NCBI GenBank assembly: GCA_941918925.1
Contig: OW799236.1
Span: forward strand, 107,015,562-107,079,561
DNA length: 64,000 nt
Source: Phyto melanocephala
Taxonomy: Eukaryota; Arthropoda; Insecta; Diptera; Rhinophoridae
Reading direction: 5' to 3'
Below the pieces are notes generated by a model that had not been told where the DNA came from, made no database searches, and was given only the letters and a program-made list of their open reading frames with translations. The translations under genes and the position numbers were made by a program. This document shows positions 55,753 to 64,000 of the stretch, in pieces (positions within the stretch are counted from its first letter, which is position 1; every line of letters begins with the position of its first letter).

Positions 55753-56445
55753 AAAGACTGAGGTTATTGCCGCTGTAGCCGATAGTGTTGAGGAAATCTA
55801 AGGAAGAAAACGTCGACATTCAAACACGATTGAAATTTTAAAATTTCTTACTAGAAACTCAATAACAACAGCACAGCTAAATCGAACGTTCTAGTAAAAT
55901 TGTGATCGTGTTCGAATGCTGTAAATTGTCTTCTTTTTCCTCAATCTTTGAAATTAAGTCTTTCTCAAACGACATTCATTGTCTTAATTGACAGATACTG
56001 TTGTGAACGACGTTTATTTTCAACAAGACTGTGCTACGGAGCACGCAAGTAACAATCAGTGAAACAAGTCGACCGGCTCAGAGCCGAGGGCGCGCCGCCG
56101 CCGGGTTTTTTTTCAATGTCCACGCCGCCGCCGTTTTTGTCGGCTGGCCGCCGTTTTGATCAACTTCAATCGACTCAAGAAGAAATTTTCTTTGAAAAAG
56201 TGATGAAAAATTTAGTAATATTTTACCGTTAGAATTTTTTAAAAAATTTTTAGTGACGTCACTTTGAAATTTTGAGCCGCCGATTTTAATTTGTTATAGC
56301 CGCCGCCGCTTAAAAACTGCTCAGCCGCCGCCGCCGAAAATTTTGCCTCGGCTTGTTTCACTGGTAACAATACCAACGTTCTTTTTCGTGAAAAGCATCC
56401 TGACCGTGTGGTTTTTCAAAAAAGCACCATCGAGATCTGATATTT
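55753..56445 (+). pseudogene. Tc1/mariner transposase relic split by a hAT-type MITE
   Basis: Starting at 55753 the plus strand encodes KTEVIAAVADSVEEI (matching the RTPEVIxxVxESVEEDP linker of the N-terminal half). Near 56010-56056 it encodes NDVYFQQDCATEHASNN, the block with the second catalytic Asp (QQDGATCHTS). The same frame resumes after the MITE with NTNVLFREKHPDRVVFQ, matching the LLREKFPGRVISR block. The middle part between is broken. The last block (APSRSDI) is a trace of PPRSCDL. The acid is kept in QQD but the protein is broken in many places. Confidence 0.85.
56057..56363 (+). mobile_element. hAT-type MITE with GCC-rich arms, intact copy
   Basis: 307 bases with ends CAGTGAAACAAG and CTTGTTTCACTG (perfect over 12), flanked by the perfect 8-bp duplication GTAACAAT (56049-56056 and 56364-56371). 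The arms have GCCGCCGCC clusters near 56093-56133 and 56274-56336, an unusual GC-rich feature in this AT-rich window. It is the opposite orientation of the copy at 19057-20161 and gives its uninterrupted form. No coding capacity. Confidence 0.95.
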
Positions 56446-57658
56446 GTTTGTTTTGATATTGTTTTTTTTTTTAGCTCATAAATACTCGTTGTTTATGTAT
56501 GAAAATAAAACTTCGTATTGGAAGACCCTGTGTTGGGTGGGAATTAATAAGGAAATAATTAGTGATAATTTTTTAATAAGTTTTCTTTGAAAATTTTTAA
56601 GATTTTTAAAAATCCTTCCACAGTGCTTGATGCTACACTGTTAACCAAGACATAACTACTTCCATTAATAAAGTCTTGTACATGTACTTTCTCTCTTTAG
56701 ACCCACATTATATGTGGTATGTTCTATTTATTACACATGTATAGGTGTATAGATATTTATTTGTGCATGAATGTTTATCAGTCGATATGCATTAAAGTCG
56801 TTTTTCACAACTTGTAGTCTTGTCTGGCATAATGTTAGTTGTCATCAAACTTTAGTTTTTGTCTTTTTCTTCTGTCTTTGCTGACAACATATTTCTGTGT
56901 AAGCCTTGTTTAGGTGTAAAAGTGTTGTATATGTATTAAGACTCTGCGTGTGTTTTTGCTTGTATGTATTTATTATGCATGTGTGAGTTAACATGTTTAA
57001 AATGCATGTTGATATCAGGGTTGTAATTTGGCATACATTTTGTGGCCTAGTTCTATCATTCTTTGTGTATGTATGTGTATGTATTTGTGAAATATGACTA
57101 AAAAGTTTTCTTTCTGCAAGTTCTGCTTCTTTTGAAAATCAGTTCAACTGTCTGTCTGTCTGTCCGTTTGTCTGACGGTCTCTGTTCTTTTTGCCTAAAT
57201 TATGCTGTTGTCAATTGCGAGTTTATGCTGTTGCTGCTGTTGAATCTTGTATGGAAACTATGTTTTCATTCTCTGCTTTTTCTTGTGTGCATGTTTTCTT
57301 CTTTTTTTCTGCTTCTTTCTCTCGGTATCATAATAAGGATAACAATTTGGGTCACCTGCAATTTTGATGAAGAAATACTGGAAATTAAGAAAAATTTAAA
57401 CTTTTTTCTTTTTGAACAGAATGAAAATGAATTAAATAGTTTTGAGGGGAAATAAAAACTGTACAAAGACTAAGAAGAGATTGTTTTTAAAAATTTAGCA
57501 AATCAAAAGAAAGGTATAAATATTGTAAAATATTTAATGAAATAGAGCAAAAGCTGCTTGAGAAGAAATGAATAACAGGAAAATTGTTTTTTAGTTCCTG
57601 TGACTCTTTTTGTCTTTATCTGAAATTGACGTGTATTTTTACAACATTTTTTTCCCTT
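56446..57658. other. AT-rich stretch without a recognisable gene
   Basis: Rich in TGTGTATGTATG-type words and T runs; no gene is supported. A 107-codon frame at 57132 is hydrophobic and of low complexity. Confidence 0.4.
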
Positions 57659-57931
57659 GGTTCCCCGGTGGACTAGTCAGTAGTATGCTGGTCTGCTAGT
57701 CTGGAGATTGCGGGTTCGACTCCCGCCAGAGACCCTGGACTGGTCCTCTTCTCTTTCTCTTCTTTTCTATTCTATTCTATTTTATTCTATTCTATTCTAT
57801 TCTATTCTATTCTATTCTATTTTATTTTGTTCTATTCTATTCTATTATATTCTATTAAGGTATCACAATGGGGTCAATATAATGGATCCAAGTGAGCTGC
57901 ACAACAGCTACCTGTTCTACCTAACCTAACC
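57659..57931 (+). mobile_element. tRNA-derived SINE, plus strand
   Basis: The first 76 bases (57659-57734) look like a tRNA gene. The T arm (57710-57726) has a perfect 5-base-pair stem GCGGG/CCCGC around the loop TTCGACT, and the B box GGTTCGACTCC is canonical. The A-box region is TGGACTAGTCAGTAG. Next is a linker, a TTCTA pentamer array of about 18 units (57765-57856), then a conserved 3' part with AAGTGAGCTGCACAACAGCT and the tail ACCTAACCTAACC. No protein. The 3' tail is the same as that of the LINE at 19225-19998. Confidence 0.9.
57765..57856. repeat. (TTCTA)n microsatellite in the SINE
   Basis: Pentamers TTCTA with occasional TTTTA and TTATA. Lacking in the other SINE copy, where only two or three units are seen, so it has expanded here. 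Confidence 0.9.
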
Positions 57932-59689
57932 ATTCCATAACAGGTTTTGGTTTTAGTTATAACAACCTTCATTTGCTATTTTTATTTAGATTTTCGTTTT
58001 TCGACACTAAAATATGTCATTTAAAGAACTAATTATACAGTCACTTGTTATACGTAAGAGAAATATTTTTTAAATAAATGTTACACAAATCCCTGCTCGG
58101 TTAAAAAAAAGATCACTTGTTTTCGTACTGAAGAGAAAAACCCGGTTTTTCTCAAGAGAACGGAGAAGTTTTTTTTAAACTATATTGGTGATATAATGCA
58201 ACTTATGGGCTTAAGAAAGGAAGTAATTAACGTCTTTTCATATACAGCTGCAAAAGAAGTTAAAAGTGCGTTTCGCTTCATAAAGCCTAAAGTACCCGAT
58301 ATGTAAAAAGGCACATGCATTTGTGGGTCTGACGTCACTAAAATGTTCAGCACTTTGGTTACATTTCTTAAAATAGTCGTATTGGCTGCATGCGGTAAGA
58401 TTTTGATATTACACGAAATGTATTTTAGTAAAAAAAATGAAAATGAAACACATGTGGCCGAAGCGTATACATTTATGCTTTATGATGACGTCAAAATTAC
58501 GTTACAGCCACATGCTTTTTACATTTTGTGCATTTTAGGCTTAACGGTAACAAATATGGATCCATCACCATTGGTAAGAAAGAGATGGGGCAGGGCGGTA
58601 GTCGCTAAAAGTTGATCCAAAAAATCGTATAAGCGTTCTCTTAGTTGGTCGAGACCGCTTAATACTTCTACAAGTTCATATTAAACTCGGCATTAAAAAT
58701 CAGTATTCCAGTATTAAGTACAGAAAAATGAAAAACTGGTATTTTTGATGGGCCACATATTAGATAACTGAAAGATTTATATCAAATCAATGACTGAAGT
58801 CGAATTCAAAGCTTGAAATTCATGTGTTTTAGTTATGAGTAGTTTTTAAGGCAATAAGAAATCTGACGACCATATCGAGCCTATATCGACCTATTGAGCA
58901 CATGCCATCGAACTTCTAAGAGCTAAGGTGCAAAGAGATCTACCTTAAGTCGTTCATTAAAGAAGGTTTTACAAAAGTTCATTTCATAGTGTTTAATAGA
59001 ATTATTTTTTTAATAATAAAACTGTATATTTCAAAAAGTTAAGCTGTTAGAGATCTCTCAATATTTTGTTCATAGTCAGGGCCATACAAATACCCAATAA
59101 CAGAAAAAGATAAAGGAAACAAGAATTGTATGGACCAGTGTAATTAATTCAATAGTGAGTCAGCTTTTGATGCACAAATCTTTAAGAAAACACTACTACA
59201 TTAACCCCCTTATTTATGGTAAATTTTATATATAAATTAGATATAAAAAACTTGTGTTAAATATTTGTCTTTTAAACCTTTTTTAAATTGAAACATTATT
59301 TAGAATAAAGGATTTAAAATTGAAAAACTTTTGTACCGATCGTAGGGCTACACTAAATCTTATGCCAAATCACACCTTCTAAACTAATATCTCACTTATA
59401 TCTTTTCATTAAACACAATAATAGCAAGACAACAAACCGTTAGGCCATGTGTTTATACTTCAGTGTTGGTAATTTCATAAATTGTTTTACTAAGAAAAAA
59501 AAAGTTTAATTTAAAGGCTCTTCCAACAGGTACTGTTAAAATTTACTAGTTGACAGCTGCACATGTTGAGTTGTCTGTAACTTATTCAGTTTGTTTTACC
59601 AAAATCATTACAGCTGGATACAGCATTCAACAACATGGTGTTCTATGCTGGTAACGTTCTACGCAATATTTTGCGCAACGTTACATTTG
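57932..59689. other. Stretch without a recognisable gene
   Basis: Nothing certain. The 90-codon frame at 58343-58615 has no recognisable domain. Confidence 0.4.
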
Positions 59690-60160
59690 AGATACTAAAA
59701 ATCCACATGAGGATTCAAAAGCGTCGAATGCATCTTGAAAAAGTCATTGTTTTTTATGAATTTTGGAATGGCAGCGTCATCGGTCTAGATTTACATATCG
59801 ACATTGGCTAACTCTCTACCATCAACGGCGAAATGGTATATTTTATATATGATAATACGTATACCAGCGTTATATGGTTTCAAGAGAACAGCACTACGGA
59901 GATTTTGCACATGCGATTCTAGGACATGGTCATCTCACATGGAGATGATATAAACTGGCCACCGAGATCATGCGATTTGATGCCGTTAGAATTTTTCTTG
60001 TAAAGTTTTTGCAAATCGCAGGTTTATGAGAAAAAAGACACGAAAAACAGTGGTTATTAAAGCCAACATAAGCTATGCCATTGATGAGCCTGATTTAGGA
60101 AAGATGTAGACAAATTTCGGAAGCGCGCCAACCAGCAAAACTGCGGTGAACATGTGCACG
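59690..60160 (+). pseudogene. Tc1/mariner transposase relic
   Basis: Plus-strand pieces in several frames: ATCCACATGAGGATTCAAAAGC and AAAAGTCATTGTTTTTTATGAATTTTGGAATGGCAGCGTCATCGG (by position 59701-59785) match NPHxxxxxxxHPxKVTVWCGFWSGxIIG; then GDDINWPPRSCDLMPLEFFL matches the block around the third catalytic acid, with Glu in the LTPLD position; then SQVYEKKDTKN. Many stops are present. This is the best preserved DINWPPRSCDL block in the window. Confidence 0.8.
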
Positions 60161-61715
60161 ATTTTAAAGTTCATACATAACGACATCACTAAACTTTACA
60201 CCTTATTAAATAATGTCGATGATATCTCACACAGCCGTCATTCATTTTAAAAGAAAGCGCTTGATAAAAGACCCTTTAAAAAAAACCTTTTGGGCAAGTA
60301 AATAAAGGTGCTTCATTATTATTGGTTTAAATTTCTTGGTCTTGTACAGAATCTCATTTTCAATTTAACCAAAACGTTCGTTGGCATTGTTACTTGTCAC
60401 CATCAACGCTAACAAGTGCCAGTCTGACACCATCATTCAACCAGCAGCAATACCCGCAATAACGTCAGCATTTAAATTTTTTTTCATTTGTATTATTGGT
60501 AAAAAAAAACTGTCAGGTTGCCAAAACGTTAAAAGCTAAATTTGATTTCATATTAACGCCTTTAAAGCAAAAAAAAAAAATAATATTTTAAATAGTTTTT
60601 GTTGCCGAGTAAAATTTTTTTACGTCCATTTCTGACAAACAGTAGCTACAAAAAATCTTTAAAAAACCTAATTGACCATATCAAGTAGTCAAATCAACGC
60701 CTTAATGTTGTTTACTCTCTCGTTAGAGACTATTGTTTATTAACCAAGAAGCTCAAAAGAATCAATTCATTTAAAGAAAACTAACGGTTATTCGTTTACA
60801 TTTAAAACTTTATCACCCAACATTTGAGCATTAATCACTTAAAAGTTAAAAATCTTTTAGTTTCTATTACGTCTTACATTATTCTCCATGACATGAGGTC
60901 TGTCATCAAAATGTCGTTTTAAACACTTTGGACTTCAGCAAAAATAATACGAGTCTTATGGCAAATAACAATTTCTTGTTTTGCTTTATTCAATTACATT
61001 TGCATTTTATTGTAATTCATCACATAAATTAAATATTGTAAATATTGCAAATTTGCCAATATTTGGCATATTTACAAACTTTTTTTTTTTGTATTTAGTA
61101 CCTATAAAACTACACAGACACATACACATGTGTGTACTATGTATGTATGTATGTAATGGAGTGTTTGCAAACAAATCAAAATTTGTTTCATTCCAAAACT
61201 CTCTGTCAAAATTATTCACATTCACATTGAAGTGTTTACTCGTGTGTTTGTGTGTGTGTATTTTATGTTGGCAATTATGTGAGAGTGTGTGTGCAAAGTC
61301 TTTACTTGCAGTACATTTGAATACTGCTGCTGCATTTAAATTTTTATTTTATGATTTTTTTTACTGTTAAATTATGACTTGAACAGGCATTTGCTGATCG
61401 CTATTTAAGCATGAATGGCATCATGGTCAAATCAATAAAAAAAACAGTAAATGTTGTTTCTTTAGCAGTCTGAAGCGAATAAGTGACATAGAAAAAATGT
61501 TTTTTACCCAATCAAAGATATTTGAAGACAGTGTAACGAAGTGGAATTAAATATAACAAATCGAATAAAAAAATTAAAAAAAAAACTTTTTTAAAAAAAT
61601 ATTTATTATGATGAATTAAAAATTGTCTGCGATATGCAGGAGAATTATCAAAGGTTTATCAAATGTTTATAAATCAAACTTCAATAGAAATGGTGTTAAA
61701 TAAATCATCTATTAA
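60161..61715. other. AT-rich stretch without a recognisable gene
   Basis: Nothing supported. Confidence 0.5.
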
Positions 61716-62330
61716 TCTATATATATACAAATCAATGTGTGTTTGAGTGTTTGTATGTTTGTATGTTTATTTGTGCTCTATAGACGGTTAAACGGCTGGA
61801 CCGATTTCCTTAAAATTTTCACAGAATCTTTCTGTATGTCTGAAAGGAACTATAGGCTATACTTCGGTTTGAAATTGTAAGTGGGCGGGGTGCCACGCCC
61901 TATTAAAGAATAAGTATTAAGTATTATATATCACGAAAGTTAATGCAGCCAGAGTCTTCAAATTAAGTATGGTAAACTTTGACATCCACACGAACATTTG
62001 GGTAAAAAATGCGCGGACTTACAATAGTAGGCGTGGCCACATGAATTAAATACTAAAATTCGTATATTTGGAAAACGATATCGATTAGAGTAGTAAAATT
62101 TTGCAAGAGAAACTTTGATATTCAACTAAACATTTATGGAAAAAAATGGGTGCATTAACAATAGTGGGCGTGGCACTTGCCATTTGAATTAAATACTAAA
62201 ATTCGTATATTTGGAAAACGATATCGATTAGAGTAGTAAAATTTTGCAAAAGCAACTTTGATATTCGAATAAACATTTATGGAAAAAATGGGTGCATTAA
62301 CAATAGTGGGTGTGGCACCTTGCTTGTTTG
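61716..62330 (+). mobile_element. Helitron-like element with ~143-bp internal repeats
   Basis: The left end TCTATATATATACAAATCAA preceded by A fits the 5' end of the 8329 family, followed by GACGGTTAAACGGCTGGACCG, which is also in the 5' part of the 31580-33092 Helitron (inverse of CGGTCCAGCCATTC). Inside, GTGGGCGGGGTGCCACGCCC and then two units with GAATTAAATACTAAAATTCG at 62041-62183 and 62184-62325, offset 143. The 3' CTAG end is not found, so it is truncated or decayed on the right. Confidence 0.65.
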
Positions 62331-62486
62331 TCAACAAAGCGTGTCGCCTAAAACCGAACACAATAACGATGCTCTCCTTCACATGACAGCAAACTTAATG
62401 CTTTCCTTAAATGTATATGTTCGCCGGTCTAAACTCAGATTTAAAAATATTTTATTCCTTATAATGGCCTTGAATTACATTTTTTT

Positions 62487-62710
62487 TACCCTTCACAAAG
62501 AGTGTAAGGCAATAGATAAGTTTGACATTCCGTGTGAAAGGGGAGTCGTCAAAGCATTATCCGTATGTCCGTCTGTCCGTGTGTTTTTTGAAATTAGTTT
62601 TCTGAAGCCCTCCGATATCACAAAGACTCTTGAGTAGTATCGAAATATTGTATCAAAACTATTTGGGAGCAGATCAGTGTTGAAAGTTAAAATTATCGCG
62701 TGATGATGAC
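62487..62710 (+). mobile_element. DINE-1-like Helitron, 5' fragment
   Basis: TTTTACCCTTCACAAAGAGTG, TTTGACATTCCGTGTGAAAG, GTCCGTCTGTCCGTGTG and GAGCAGATCAGTGTTGAAA in family order. The match ends near 62710. Confidence 0.65.
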
Positions 62711-63140
62711 AAAAATTTAAATTTTTCAGCCCTTGGATAATGTATAGTCACGCTTGTGACTTTTCATAGATATGACATGCCTTTAGAGAGATTCGTGAAA
62801 ATATTTTGCACCAAAAATTATATTCACTGAAATTGTAGATTTATTGTATAATTTTAAATTTTTTAAGAAATTTCTAGTAGAATTTCGAGCTTGTGTTAAA
62901 ATTTGTAAATGTATATTAAAGTTTATTTAAAAAAAAAATTTTTAGAGCTGTTTTACATTTAAAAGTTGATTATAAATATGGTGGTAAAAATTTGAATTTC
63001 AAAATGCCTATTTGTGATTTATCGAATTAGTTATCGCAATTAAAAATTTTGTTATTACAGTTTTTGTTTTAAGTGAAATTTAAAATGTTTAAAATTTTAT
63101 TTTTAGGTTTTTGTTACACTTTAAATAGCCATCACGAAAA
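62711..63140. other. AT-rich stretch without a recognisable gene
   Basis: Nothing supported. Confidence 0.4.
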
Positions 63141-63560
63141 AAATGGTGTGGGGGTATATTCATTTTGACATTCCGTTGGTTACACATCGAAATATCCATT
63201 TTTTACCCAATAAAGTGTTGAAAATGGGCTACATTGGTATATTCGGAAGAGATTTATAGTTCGTAATGCAAGAGTAGGTCAAACAAACAATCGAATAAAA
63301 TGTTATTGTATCTAAATACATCTTAGTTGAATTTATTAGCAAAAACCATCTTGACACGCCTACTTTAACGTCCACTTCTTACATAATTTACTGTTAATGA
63401 AATTTAAAAGCTCATAAATCCAACAGAATTAGATGTATGATGATAAAATTTTACATATAGACGTTTCCCGTCATTATAGGTATAATTTCAAACAATTAAG
63501 GAGACACACGCCCACTTTTAAGCCCACCTCCCATTAAACGCTTTATCTTAAATTCATATT
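63141..63560 (+). mobile_element. Decayed copy of the 288-bp-repeat Helitron
   Basis: AATGGTGTGGGGGTATATTCATTTTGACATTCCG corresponds to the 5' end of the element at 38397-40904 (read there on the minus strand). It continues with ACATCGAAATATCCA, TTGAAAATGGGCTA, TCTTGACACGCCTACTTTAACG and a GCCCACTTTTAAGCCCACCTCC block, i.e. part of one central unit. The 5' TCTGTCCG segment is deleted. Confidence 0.7.
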
Positions 63561-63719
63561 ATTTCTATATGGACAAGAATTAAAAAAGAAAATGTAATCT
63601 TTAATGGATTATCTAAGTTAAATTTAAAAATTATTGGGGGATTGGGACCTTAGGGGTGGTTAATTGTAATGGCTACATTCTAATGGTGCAATACAGATGA
63701 CTGAGGCGAAAAGAACGAA

Positions 63720-64000
63720 TATAGTGTTATCGACGGATTTAGCTACTGTAACATTTGACAGACAAACGAGTATTTTCTTTAATGAACGGACAATTACGTT
63801 GTAGGAGTTAGTGAGTTGAGAAGAGAAGTTGTGAAGCAGTAGTCAAAGTGTAAAGTGGCCAGCTGCAGCCAGTACTATTGGTTTTTGTTAATTATTTTAG
63901 GCGAATAAGTGTTGTAAGTTCAATAATACGTCGTGTTAATCTGTAGACTAAGTTATAAAGAATATTTTCATAATTAACGCAATTGTGTTTCCCACATTAA
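63720..64000 (+). other. Possible LTR or retroelement edge
   Basis: Sequence composition changes here. TGTAACATTTGACAG near 63747 could be an LTR start; AAGTTCAATAATACG could hold a poly-A signal; and GTGTTTCCCACATTAA at the very edge resembles the end of Gypsy-type LTRs just before the primer-binding site. The decisive bases lie outside the window. The call is tentative. Confidence 0.3.

Noticed and set aside
57132..57455. 107-codon frame, possible membrane protein
   Set aside because: Hydrophobicity stems from T-rich sequence; no conserved motif.
57659..57734. Functional tRNA gene
   Set aside because: The acceptor stem pairs poorly and the sequence continues into a SINE body found again at 14874-15071.

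Overview
The window is AT-rich, intron- or intergenic-like DNA from an insect, most likely a calyptrate fly (house fly or blow fly type). That placement is an inference. It rests on the DINE-1-like Helitrons with a TTCGGC...GCCGAA hairpin and an ACTTGTT end, the many decayed Tc1/mariner transposases of the NWPP-CDLTPLD type, the RNase H-bearing LINE tails, and the abundant CA, CAG and poly-A/T tracts. I found no host protein-coding exon, rRNA, intact tRNA or CRISPR array. Almost every longer reading frame is either part of a transposable element, part of a tandem repeat, or chance.

Layout. 1-2.1 kb: the 3' end of an RNase H-bearing LINE, a small palindrome cluster and a ~175-bp satellite. 5.3-6.1 kb: a MITE split by a DINE-1-like Helitron. 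8.3-10.7 kb: a 300-bp Helitron, a mariner-type MITE, a LINE RNase H relic and a mariner relic. 14.9 kb: a tRNA-derived SINE. 17-18.2 kb: a mariner relic and a TIR element. 19.06-20.16 kb: a GGC-rich hAT-type MITE containing a 5'-truncated LINE. 20.5-22.2 kb: two further TIR elements. 22.5-25 kb: DINE-1 copy, a TGTCACGTACG motif cluster and a mariner relic. 26.17-27.58 kb: a Mutator-like element with long TIRs and part of its transposase. 31.58-33.09 kb: a Helitron carrying a broken PIF1-like helicase. 33.8-41.7 kb: several DINE-like elements with 142- and 288-bp internal tandem repeats, plus a second hAT-type MITE inside a mariner relic. 42.6-44 kb: two opposed mariner relics and a LINE tail. 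45-47.6 kb: a Helitron and an 11-bp minisatellite with 100-bp higher-order units. 49.6-50.2 kb: a duplicated LINE tail. 51-52.8 kb: a 27-bp strand-symmetric palindromic array. 54-57.9 kb: repeat family, LINE relic, another mariner relic holding a GCC-rich hAT-type MITE, and a second SINE. 59.7-64 kb: mariner relic, Helitron with 143-bp repeats, DINE fragments and a possible LTR at the edge.

How the parts relate. The window is a layered record of insertions. Three hAT-type insertions have exact 8-bp duplications, the Mutator-like element has an 8-bp duplication, and one LINE has a 13-bp duplication. Two hAT-type MITEs sit inside mariner relics, so they are younger than those relics. The SINE and one LINE family end in the same ACCTAACC tail, which suggests that the LINE machinery moved the SINE. 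The strongest candidates for something undescribed are the Mutator-like element, the 27-bp palindromic array, the GCC/GGC-armed hAT MITE family, and the SINE-LINE pair.
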